NCBI GenBank assembly: GCA_900550035.1
Contig: URQS01000075.1
Location: 1-14,133, forward strand
Direction of reading: 5' to 3'
Length of the DNA stretch: 14,133 nt
From: an uncultured Prevotella sp.
GTDB taxonomy: Bacteria > Bacteroidota > Bacteroidia > Bacteroidales > Bacteroidaceae
The translations under genes and the position numbers were made by a program. Of this stretch, positions 5,911-13,049 are shown in pieces; positions within the stretch are counted from its first letter, which is position 1; each line of letters opens with the position of its first letter. The notes below the pieces were generated by a model. The model made no database searches, was not told the DNA's origin, and saw nothing but the letters and a program-made list of their open reading frames with translations.

Positions 5911-7695
5911 ATGAAGAAAATCAGACTTTCGGTTGCATTGTGCGCCGTTGCCATGACAGCGCTCACTGCCAACGCACAGAGCAGTCAACCAGCCGACATC
6001 TTCCCACTCGGCCATTACGACGAACTGACCGACACCAAGCCGCACGATTCTGACGCTGCATGGACAAAGCTCGCTCAGCCTACCAGTCTGAGCTGGGCGT
6101 CGATCGACACCCGCTTCCGCCGCCTCGACATTCCGCGGGTGAAGACGCAGAAGGCAGTCAACCTGAAGGCATGGCGTGGCGAACGTGTCAACGCCCAGGC
6201 TGTGCTTTGGACCAATGTCAATCTCGACGACGTGCAGATTGCCGTCACCGACCTGCGCTCGGGCAAGGCTGTAATCCCTGCATCTGCCATACGCACCAAC
6301 TTCGTGCGCTATGTCATGACCGACGAACTCAACAAGGACGGTAGCGGATGTGGCTATCGCAATCCTGCCGACTGGGACTCGTCGGTGGTAGCCGACGTGC
6401 TCGACATCAACAAAACATTGCCCGTACGCCGCAACACCACGCAGCCTATATGGGCTAATGTGTGGGTGCCGCAGGATGCAAAGCCCGGCAATTACACCGC
6501 ACAGATTACCGTGAGCGGCAAGAATATGAAGCCGCAGACGCTACAACTCAAGTTGCAGGTAATCAACCGCACGCTGCCTTCACCGCAGCAGTGGGCCACC
6601 AATCTCGACCTATGGCAGAACCCCTACGCCGTAGCCCGATACTATAAGGTGCCGCTTTGGAGCAAAGAACACTTCGACGCAATGCGCCCAATAATGAAGA
6701 TGCTTGCCGATGCCGGACAGTACAGCATCACAACAAGCATCATGCATAAGCCCTGGAACGGACAGACCGAAGACCATTACGACTCGATGGTGACACGCAT
6801 CAAGCACATTGACGGCACGTGGACGTTCGATTATGCCGTCTTCGACAGATATGTCGACTTCATGATGAACGACGTCGGCATCAACCGGCTTATCGCCTGC
6901 TACACCATGATACCCTGGGACCTGCGCTTCGACTACTACGACGAGGCCACCAACCGCATGAAGTTTGTCAAGGCAAAGCCCGGCGACAATGCTTACACCG
7001 AATACTGGGGCACATTCCTGCGCGACTTCGCCAAGCATCTGCGCCAGAAGGGTTGGTTCGACAAGACCTGCATAGCCATGGACGAGCGCCCTATGAAGGA
7101 CATGCAGGCTGCAATAAAGGTGATAAAAGATGCCGACAAGGATTATAAAATCTCGCTCGCTGGCATCTATCACGAGGAGATTGAGCGCGACCTATATTAT
7201 TATTGTATAGCTTACGGTCACGATTTTCCACAGGATGTACTCGCACGCCGCCGTGCCGAGGGCAAGATTAGCACCTACTACACTTGCTGCACCGAGGGAT
7301 TCCCCAACACCTTCACCTTCTCTCCTCCTGCCGAAGCAGCATGGATGGCTGTTCACGCATTGGGCGGCGACTACGACGGCTATCTGCGCTGGTCGTACAA
7401 CAGCTGGACACGCGACCCGCTGCGCGACTCTCGTTTCCGCTCATGGGCTGCCGGCGACACCTATTGCGTCTATCCGGGTCCGCGTTCAAGCATACGTTTC
7501 GAACGTCTGATAGAGGGTCTGCAGATTTGCGAGAAGATTGTGCAGATGCGCAAGGAATACACTCGCACCGGACAGAAGGCGAAGTTGCAGAAACTGAACA
7601 ATATGGTGAAGAAGTTCACACCGCAAGAAGTTCCAGCCAGCAAGCGAGCCTTGGCTGCGCCGATGGTGAAGGAAATTGAGCAATTGCTCAATTGA
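5911..7695 (+). CDS. Secreted GH123-type glycoside hydrolase (DUF4091), probable beta-N-acetylgalactosaminidase
   Basis: The 594-residue protein begins with a signal peptide (MKKIRLSVALCAVAMT, ending ANA-Q). There is no lipobox cysteine, so it is probably periplasmic. The N-terminal 200 or so residues look like a beta-sandwich and end near VINRTLP. The rest matches the DUF4091 / GH123 catalytic barrel, with TYYTCCTEGFPNTF, WSYNSWTRDPLRDSRF and GDTYCVYPG typical of the family. D391-E392 in AMDERPM fits the Asp-Glu pair that GH123 enzymes use in substrate-assisted catalysis. Known members release terminal beta-linked GalNAc from glycosphingolipid-type glycans. Length agrees with Bacteroides GH123 proteins. 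There is no SusC/SusD pair or other glycosidase nearby, so it is not part of a visible polysaccharide utilisation locus. It ends 7 bp before the inverted-repeat element at 7703. Confidence 0.85.
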   Translation: MKKIRLSVALCAVAMTALTANAQSSQPADIFPLGHYDELTDTKPHDSDAAWTKLAQPTSLSWASIDTRFRRLDIPRVKTQKAVNLKAWRGERVNAQAVLWTNVNLDDVQIAVTDLRSGKAVIPASAIRTNFVRYVMTDELNKDGSGCGYRNPADWDSSVVADVLDINKTLPVRRNTTQPIWANVWVPQDAKPGNYTAQITVSGKNMKPQTLQLKLQVINRTLPSPQQWATNLDLWQNPYAVARYYKVPLWSKEHFDAMRPIMKMLADAGQYSITTSIMHKPWNGQTEDHYDSMVTRIKHIDGTWTFDYAVFDRYVDFMMNDVGINRLIACYTMIPWDLRFDYYDEATNRMKFVKAKPGDNAYTEYWGTFLRDFAKHLRQKGWFDKTCIAMDERPMKDMQAAIKVIKDADKDYKISLAGIYHEEIERDLYYYCIAYGHDFPQDVLARRRAEGKISTYYTCCTEGFPNTFTFSPPAEAAWMAVHALGGDYDGYLRWSYNSWTRDPLRDSRFRSWAAGDTYCVYPGPRSSIRFERLIEGLQICEKIVQMRKEYTRTGQKAKLQKLNNMVKKFTPQEVPASKRALAAPMVKEIEQLLN

Positions 7696-7702
7696 TTAAA
7701 AA

Positions 7703-7877
7703 GAGGGTGTGTCAAAATTGAAGTTAAAAGAACTTTGGGCTTCGCCCGAAGTTAAAAGAAGTTAGCGGACATATGTATAAATTGCTGAAAATAAAGCATT
7801 TGTCTGTTAACTTCCATCCATCGTAGATGGATTAACTTCTTCTTAACTTCCTCTAACTCCTATTTTGACACACCCTC
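7703..7877. repeat. 175-bp MITE-like element with 16-bp inverted termini, likely bidirectional terminator
   Basis: GAGGGTGTGTCAAAAT (7703-7718) is perfectly inverted at 7862-7877. Inside are three hairpins: 7732-7752 (9-bp stem with one wobble, loop TTC), 7758-7771 pairing with 7801-7814 (14-bp stem with two G-U wobbles), and 7816-7832 (7-bp stem, loop GTA). The 13-mer GAAGTTAAAAGAA occurs directly at 7720-7732 and 7748-7760. Runs of A (left) and T (right) flank the ends, so each strand could terminate transcription. It fills the space between two convergent genes. It has no ORF and no abutting target duplication that I can see. The layout resembles a non-autonomous miniature transposon; origin is inferred. 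Confidence 0.7.
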
Positions 7878-7890
7878 CTCTCAATTTTTT

Positions 7891-9188
7891 TTAGATGAAA
7901 ATGTACTTCATCACAAACAGCACTGCCAATACATACAGCGTGATGTTGAGCTTCTTGAAGTTGCCGCAAATGACATTGATGGCAACATAAGAAATCACAC
8001 CGCACAGAATACCGTCAGATATGCTGTAAGCCAGAGGCATCATGACGATTGTAATGAATGCCGGGATCGACTCTGATAAGTCGTCGAGGTGATATCCTTG
8101 ATTGGCGACAGCATGAACAGACCCACGATGACGAGCACCGGTGTTGTGGCAGCAGCCGGAATCGAAAGGAATACCGGAGCGAAGAACAATGCTATGACAA
8201 AGCACATAGCCGTTGCAAAGGCTGTAAGACCCGTACGGCCGCCCTGGGCAACGCCCGATGCACTCTCAACGTACGTAGTCGTGGTGCTGGCACCGAGACA
8301 AGCGCCGGTCATAGTGGCAATGGCGTCTGCCATGAATGCCTTGTTCAGTCCCGGTATGCGGCCGTCTTTCTGCATCATTCCAGCCTTGGTGCATACGCCT
8401 ACGAGCGTGCCCATGGTGTCGAACATGTCGATGAAGAGGAATGTGAACACCACAATAAGCATATCGATAGTAAAGATATGGTGGAATTCAAACTTGCAGA
8501 ATATAGGCGCAATGGACGGAGGAGTGTCGATGATGCCGTTGAAATTCGTTATGCCCATAGGTATACCGATGAGCGCTGTGGCAAGAATACCGATGAGCAG
8601 CGAGCCCGGCACCTTCTTGATAACAAGCACCGAAGTGACGATTATACCAATTACGCCGAGTAAGGCAGAGTCTCCTGTCAGCTTGCCGATGGTCACAAAT
8701 GTGGCTGCATTCTCAACGATGATGCCGGCGTTCTTGAGTCCGATGAAGGCGATGAAGAGTCCAATGCCCGCACCGATGGCTCGCTTGAGCGTTGTGGGGA
8801 TAGCGTCGACGATGAGAGTACGTATCTTCGTCACGGTCATCAGCACAAAGAGGAATCCCTCAATGAGGATGGCTGTCAGCGCAAACTGCCACGAGTAGCC
8901 CATAGTGAGGCACACGGTGAACACGAAGAAGGCGTTCAGTCCCATACCCGGGGCAAGTCCGAAAGGCTTCTTGGCGTATATCGACATCACGAGAGTGCCG
9001 ACAATGGCAGCCAAGGCTGTTGATGTGAACACGGCATTGGTGTCCATACCCTGCGATGCAAGGTTGGAGAAGATGCTCGGATTGACAGCGAGAATATACG
9101 CCATGGTGAGGAATGTGGTCACACCAGCCATTATCTCGGTGCGGATGTTGTGCTTCTTGGGGTCGAAGCCAAAGAGTTTTGAAAGCAT
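7891..9188 (-). pseudogene. AzgA-like purine (adenine/guanine/hypoxanthine) permease, broken by a -1 frameshift
   Basis: The reading frame from ATG 9188 encodes 366 residues of a clear AzgA/NCS2-type permease: GLAPGMGLNAFF, FDTMGTLVGV and the signature YVESASGVAQGGRTGLTA. After LSPIKDI (codon ending at 8091) the frame goes to unrelated residues and stops at 8040. The missing C-terminus, DLSESIPAFITIVMMPLAYS to YIFI, is intact in another frame, ending at 7891. Restoring one base between 8091 and 8090 gives a 432-residue protein of normal family length. No slippery heptamer is visible. It is either a real null allele or a sequencing or assembly error. The family imports purine bases with protons. 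The neighbour upstream in the same direction is the DUF5020 barrel. Confidence 0.85.
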
Positions 9189-9210
9189 AGTCTTATAGTT
9201 TATAAAAAAC

Positions 9211-9255
9211 CTTTTTACTTTTTTACTTTTTTACTTCTTTACCTTTTTACTTTTA
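9211..9255. repeat. Low-complexity 8-bp tandem repeat in the permease leader
   Basis: On the minus strand the unit AAGTAAAA recurs about five times with small changes (such as AGGTAAAG). It lies in the 78-bp gap between the DUF5020 stop and the permease start. Two near-identical TTTAGGC copies (9252-9258, 9260-9266) adjoin it. Such tracts can change length by slippage. No separate promoter for the permease is evident here. Confidence 0.6.
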
Positions 9256-9266
9256 GGCATTTAGGC

Positions 9267-10022
9267 TTAGAAGTCCCACTTCACACCCAGACACGGACGG
9301 CACTTGAAACCGCCAGTAGAGCCGAAGTTGTTAGACAACTCAATCTCTGTACCGAGGCTGAGGTTGTCTACACCGAAGTGCTGACCTACGTTATACCAGA
9401 GCTGTGGCTCGGTGATGAATACGGTCGATTTCATGTCGCATGAGCCATCTTCGCGGAAGTCAACAGCGTGGTCTTCCCACCAGAAGTCGGCGAATCCGTC
9501 AAACTTCAATCCCTTAACACCAAAGAGGTCGTTCATAGCCCAAACAGCTGTGAACTGCATAGGCACGTCAGAGTCCTTCTTCTTGATTGTCTTGTAGAGA
9601 GCCTTGAGGTTGAGTGTGTTCTTGAAGTCCTTGCTGTGCAGGAAGTAGTCAACACCTACGAGCCATGCGTTGTTGATAGGATAAGATTTGGTAATACCAC
9701 CGTTGTACTCTACCTGCAGTGAGAGGTTCTTGATAGCAGAGTTCTGCCAGAAGTTAAGGCAGCGTGCAATCTCCAAGTAAGTGCCACCAGGAGCCAAGTT
9801 CGGACCTGCAACGTGCTGGTCGTAGTTGAAGTCGTGGTCGATGAAGAAGTAGGTGTTACCCCACTTGTCCTGCTTGAACATCTCAAGTGTGAGGGTTGCG
9901 AACTTGCGGTCAGTGCCGAAATCGTAAAACAGCTGTGCGTTTACCTGTGCTTTGGCCTTGGCCGGAGCAATGAACATGATGGTGAGTATTGCCATCACGA
10001 GAGTCAATTTGTTGGCTTTCAT
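9267..10022 (-). CDS. DUF5020 family outer-membrane beta-barrel protein (Tsx-like)
   Basis: The 251-residue protein starts with a signal peptide (MKANKLTLVMAILTIMF, ending AKAQ). The body alternates polar and aromatic residues and ends in KWDF, an aromatic C-terminus typical of outer-membrane barrels. I recognise the family from QLFYDFGTDRKFATLTLEMF, FFIDHDFNYD and GGTYLEIARCLNFW as DUF5020, which is related to the nucleoside channel Tsx. It lies 78 bp upstream of the purine permease in the same direction, so the pair plausibly moves nucleosides or bases across both membranes. The role is inferred from family and context. The gene may share a transcript with the permease, as no terminator is seen between them. 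Confidence 0.8.
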   Translation of the reverse strand: MKANKLTLVMAILTIMFIAPAKAKAQVNAQLFYDFGTDRKFATLTLEMFKQDKWGNTYFFIDHDFNYDQHVAGPNLAPGGTYLEIARCLNFWQNSAIKNLSLQVEYNGGITKSYPINNAWLVGVDYFLHSKDFKNTLNLKALYKTIKKKDSDVPMQFTAVWAMNDLFGVKGLKFDGFADFWWEDHAVDFREDGSCDMKSTVFITEPQLWYNVGQHFGVDNLSLGTEIELSNNFGSTGGFKCRPCLGVKWDF

Positions 10023-10054
10023 TGATTTGTTTGTTTGTTAAAAAAATGTTATTG

Positions 10055-10062
10055 CAAAATTA
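10055..10062 (-). promoter_or_regulatory. Candidate -7 element of the DUF5020 gene
   Basis: On the minus strand TAATTTTG (10062-10055) fits TAnnTTTG. No clear -33 TTTG is found. Transcription would start about 25 nt before the ATG. Confidence 0.4.
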
Positions 10063-10086
10063 GACATAATTTTCGATATATTAAGT

Positions 10087-10121
10087 ATTGTATATCCTAA
10101 TTATGTACATAATAATACAAT
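10087..10121. promoter_or_regulatory. Palindromic site between DUF5020 and cca
   Basis: ATTATGTACATAAT (10100-10113) is a perfect 14-bp palindrome midway between the two divergent promoters. It is flanked by inverted ATTGTAT (10087-10093) and ATACAAT (10115-10121), which are not exactly concentric with it. It could be an operator for a dimeric regulator. The region is AT-rich, so chance is possible. Confidence 0.35.
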
Positions 10122-10158
10122 TATATGTGGTTAGGGATAAATTTCGGGTAAAAATGTG

Positions 10159-10166
10159 TAATTTTG
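10159..10166 (+). promoter_or_regulatory. Candidate -7 element of cca
   Basis: TAATTTTG fits TAnnTTTG. The start point would be near 10173, only about 16 nt before the ATG, so the leader is very short. The -33 half is weak. Confidence 0.4.
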
Positions 10167-10188
10167 CAATACGAAACCAAACAAGAGA

Positions 10189-11640
10189 ATGAAATTATAC
10201 ACTGATGCCGAACTGGCACAAATCCTTGACAAGAATATTTTTCACCGCATAGGCGAGGTGGCAGACGAACTTGGAGTCGAGTGCTATCTCGTAGGCGGAT
10301 ATGTGCGTGACATCTTCCTCGAACGCCCCACCAACGACATCGATGTAGTGGTGGTGGGAAGCGGCATCGAGGTGGCCACAGCACTGCAACACAAACTGGG
10401 CAAGAACCCGAAGACGGGCCGATGGCGCGCCCATCTGGCCGTATACCGCAACTTCGGCACAGCGCAGGTGAAGTATCACGACACCGAGGTGGAGTTTGTA
10501 GGCGCTCGTCGCGAGAGCTACGACCGCTCGTCGCGCAAGCCTATAGTCGAAGACGGCACTCTGGAGGACGACCAGAACCGCCGCGACTTCACCATCAACG
10601 CTATGGCTGTATGCCTCAATCACGACCGCTTCGGCGAACTGGTCGACCCCTTCGACGGCATTTACGACCTTGAAGACGGCATAATACGCACTCCGCTCGA
10701 TCCCGACATCACCTTCTCCGACGACCCGCTGCGCATGATGCGTTGCGTGCGATTCTCAGCCCAGCTGCGCTTCTACATCGACGACGAAACCTTCGAGGCT
10801 CTCGGACGCAACGCCGAACGTATTAAGATTGTGAGCGGCGAGCGCATTGCCGACGAGCTCAACAAGATAATGCGCACGCCGCAGCCCAGCCGTGGCTTCG
10901 TGGAGTTGCAGCGCTGCGGACTGTTGCAGCTCATTATTCCCGAACTATCGGCTCTCGACGTGGTGGAGACCCGCAACGGCCGCGCACACAAAAACAACTT
11001 CTACCATACGCTTGAGGTTGTCGACAATGTGGCAAAGCACAGCGACAACCTTTGGCTGCGTTGGGCTGCACTGTTCCATGACATCGGCAAACCCAAGTCG
11101 AAGCGTTGGGAACCTGCTATAGGTTGGACGTTCCACAATCACAACTATCTTGGTGCAAAGATGATTCCGGGCATCTTCCGTCGTATGAAGCTGCCTATGG
11201 ACGCTAAGATGAAGTACGTTGAAAAGCTTGTCGACCTGCACATGCGCCCCATCGCAATTGCCGATGAGGAGGTGACGGATTCGGCAGTACGCCGACTGAT
11301 GAATGATGCCGGCGACGACATCGACGACCTCATGACGCTCTGCGAGGCTGACATCACATCGAAGAACGAGGTGCGCAAGAAGCAGTTTGCCGAAAACTTC
11401 CGTATGGTGCGTGTGAAACTTGCCGACCTGAAGGAACGCGACTACAAGCGATTGCTGCAACCCGTAATCGACGGCAACGAAATAATGCAGATGTTCAATA
11501 TGCAGCCCTGTCGCGAGGTGGGACTCCTTAAGCAATATCTTAAGGACGCCGTTCTCGACAACCGTGTGCCCAACGAGCGCGAACCACTTATGGAGCTGCT
11601 CGTAGAGAAGGCGAAGGAAATGGGGCTTTCAATAAGTTGA
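10189..11640 (+). CDS. cca: CCA tRNA nucleotidyltransferase with HD domain
   Basis: The 483-residue enzyme belongs to the class II nucleotidyltransferase family that adds or repairs the 3'-CCA of tRNAs without a nucleic acid template. The head domain shows GGYVRD (36-41), the metal-binding D50-I-D52 pair and NRRDFTINAMA (RRD at 131-133). The neck shows DDPLRMMRCVRFSAQL. A C-terminal HD phosphohydrolase-type domain shows LFHDIGKP with H297-D298. Poly(A) polymerase belongs to the same family, but in Bacteroidetes this architecture is normally the CCA enzyme. It is monocistronic, with its own -7 site. The last codons (AGT TGA) are already part of the repeat array that follows. Confidence 0.93.
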   Translation: MKLYTDAELAQILDKNIFHRIGEVADELGVECYLVGGYVRDIFLERPTNDIDVVVVGSGIEVATALQHKLGKNPKTGRWRAHLAVYRNFGTAQVKYHDTEVEFVGARRESYDRSSRKPIVEDGTLEDDQNRRDFTINAMAVCLNHDRFGELVDPFDGIYDLEDGIIRTPLDPDITFSDDPLRMMRCVRFSAQLRFYIDDETFEALGRNAERIKIVSGERIADELNKIMRTPQPSRGFVELQRCGLLQLIIPELSALDVVETRNGRAHKNNFYHTLEVVDNVAKHSDNLWLRWAALFHDIGKPKSKRWEPAIGWTFHNHNYLGAKMIPGIFRRMKLPMDAKMKYVEKLVDLHMRPIAIADEEVTDSAVRRLMNDAGDDIDDLMTLCEADITSKNEVRKKQFAENFRMVRVKLADLKERDYKRLLQPVIDGNEIMQMFNMQPCREVGLLKQYLKDAVLDNRVPNEREPLMELLVEKAKEMGLSIS

Positions 11641-11841
11641 GAGTTTTGCTTAGTTGAGAGTTGAGAATTGAGAGTTATGATTACCTTTGTGGTACTTCGT
11701 AACCGCAATATTATGTATACATTATATATATAGCATCACATATACAGCATCACATATATAGCATCGTAATATACGATAGCATATCATAACTTTCAATTCT
11801 CAACTCTCAATTCTCAACTATTGAGACTTTCAATTCTCAAT
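11635..11841. repeat. Long inverted repeat with 14-bp tandem repeats in its loop, between convergent genes
   Basis: A 30-nt arm at 11652-11681 pairs with 11783-11812. Only two of 30 positions differ, and both are G-U-type changes. The 101-bp loop is AT-rich and holds the unit AGCATCACATATA(C/T) at 11732-11745 and 11746-11759, partial copies (11760, 11778), and a 6-bp hairpin at 11763-11777. Extra copies of the arm sequence lie outside. AGTTGAGAGTT at 11635-11645 includes the cca stop codon. ACTTTCAATTCTCAA at 11789-11803 is repeated at 11826-11840, next to the regulator's stop codon. It probably serves as a two-way terminator and may be a mobile or amplified repeat. No protein is encoded. Confidence 0.7.
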
Positions 11842-12752
11842 TAAACAGTCTTATTCTTCATGCTCTGCTGCCTACGGTATTCTGTAGGCGACACTCCGAG
11901 ATGACTCTTTGTGAATTTTCCGAAGAACGAGAGGTTGGGAAATTCCAGAATATCGGCAATCTCCTTTATCGACATATTCGAGTGGCTCAGATAGCGCTCA
12001 ATGTTCTTCACCGTCGACTGATGAATCCATTCAAGCGCCGTTTTGCCCGTCACCGTCTTCGATACGAACGACAGATACTTAGGCGTTATGCACAGTTCGT
12101 CGGCATAACGCTTCACCGAGCGCACCTTACCCTCATTGGCAGACAGCAGGTCGGCAAACTTACGGAACAGCAGATTCGCCTGTTTCGTCTCGCCGCCGTC
12201 GTGCGAGTATTGCACATATGGGGCAATGATGGCAAACAGCTCGTATATGGCACACTGGAACAGGCTGTGCATAATCTCCTTGTGGAAATAGCCGTGCGGC
12301 GACTTTATCTTATGCACTATTATAGAGTAATACTTCGTGATAAGAGCCTGACGTTCGTCATCAAGGCTTATAACGGGATTGGTAGCAACATATCCTATAA
12401 GGTCGAGCACGTCGCGGTTGATGCGCATGTTGCGCTCGGCAGCAGCATACGACAGGCCGAATATCTTCGACTCGAAGTCGGGCGAAATCATATAATTGTT
12501 GTACACGTTGTTGGGCAGTCCTATCATCACCTCGCCAGCCTTGGCAGTGTATGTCTTGCCGTTGACGTCTACCTGCATACGCCCCTTGACACAGTAAGCC
12601 AACATAATCATGTCGAGTTTTACTGAGCCGTTCAGCGACTTGTCTCCTATTTGCTCGAATATCACGATGTCACCATCCGAATAGTCTGCCACTCCTTTGT
12701 CGAGAATATAGTCAAGGTCAACCTTTTGTTCCGAATTGCTGTTGATATTCAT
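11841..12752 (-). CDS. AraC family transcriptional regulator
   Basis: The 303-residue protein has an N-terminal cupin-like sensing domain (about 1-150; MIMLAYCVKGRMQVDVNG and AGEVMIGLP are typical), a helical linker, and a C-terminal double HTH (about 205-296). In the latter, RYADELCITPKYLSFVSK forms the first HTH. SIKEIADILEFPNLSFFGKF (261-280) followed by GVSPTEYRR forms the second and matches the AraC/XylS signature. The ligand and targets are unknown. It is divergent from asd and convergent with cca, so no metabolic partner is obvious. Its translation start carries a strong Shine-Dalgarno site, unlike its neighbours. Confidence 0.92.
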   Translation of the reverse strand: MNINSNSEQKVDLDYILDKGVADYSDGDIVIFEQIGDKSLNGSVKLDMIMLAYCVKGRMQVDVNGKTYTAKAGEVMIGLPNNVYNNYMISPDFESKIFGLSYAAAERNMRINRDVLDLIGYVATNPVISLDDERQALITKYYSIIVHKIKSPHGYFHKEIMHSLFQCAIYELFAIIAPYVQYSHDGGETKQANLLFRKFADLLSANEGKVRSVKRYADELCITPKYLSFVSKTVTGKTALEWIHQSTVKNIERYLSHSNMSIKEIADILEFPNLSFFGKFTKSHLGVSPTEYRRQQSMKNKTV

Positions 12753-12759
12753 ATATGTT

Positions 12760-12767
12760 CCTCCCTT
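12760..12767 (-). promoter_or_regulatory. Strong Shine-Dalgarno site of the AraC-type gene
   Basis: On the minus strand AAGGGAGG (12767-12760) stands 7 nt before the ATG at 12752, confirming that start. The other genes in the window show A/T-rich leaders without such a site, the common state in Bacteroidetes. Confidence 0.7.
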
Positions 12768-12803
12768 ATACGCGTTATTCTATTTCAAGTTCCTTTTCAA
12801 CTG

Positions 12804-12829
12804 CAAAGATAGTCATTTTTACGTAAAAA
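12804..12829 (-). promoter_or_regulatory. Promoter candidate and palindromic operator candidate of the AraC-type gene
   Basis: On the minus strand TATCTTTG (12811-12804) fits the -7 consensus. Just upstream, in what would be the spacer, is the perfect 14-bp palindrome TTTTTACGTAAAAA (12816-12829). A protein bound there would block RNA polymerase, so autoregulation or repression is plausible. The leader is about 45 nt. Confidence 0.45.
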
Positions 12830-12995
12830 AGAACATTCATGAAAATAAAATCTGACGTATTGAACAATAGACGTTTAGGGCATTGGCAAGCCATACGAAA
12901 CACAAAGTATCGCCCCAAAGCGTCAGAAATGACAAAATAACGCGATTTTGCATCATAATTCACTCACAATTGTAACTTATTAATAATAAATATTG

Positions 12996-13003
12996 TAACT
13001 TTG
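12996..13003 (+). promoter_or_regulatory. Candidate -7 element of asd
   Basis: TAACTTTG matches TAnnTTTG. The 10-mer ATTGTAACTT occurs at 12969-12978 and again at 12992-13001. The upstream copy gives a TTG 23 bp before the -7, slightly longer than usual. The leader would be about 40 nt and AT-rich. Confidence 0.5.
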
Positions 13004-13049
13004 CAACCAATTTTAGGAATTAGTTAACAAACAAATAAACATACAAGAC

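Noticed and set aside
8085..8100. Programmed -1 frameshift in the permease
   Set aside because: There is no X-XXY-YYZ slippery heptamer at the junction, and the family is not known for recoding. A deletion or sequence error is simpler.
11732..11787. CRISPR-like array from regularly repeated AGCATCACATATA units
   Set aside because: The units are only 14 bp and abut without spacers, and there are no cas genes. It is a tandem repeat within a larger inverted repeat.
12775..12963. 62-codon minus-strand frame upstream of the AraC-type gene
   Set aside because: It spans the promoter, the palindrome and the leader. There is no start signal and no family resemblance.
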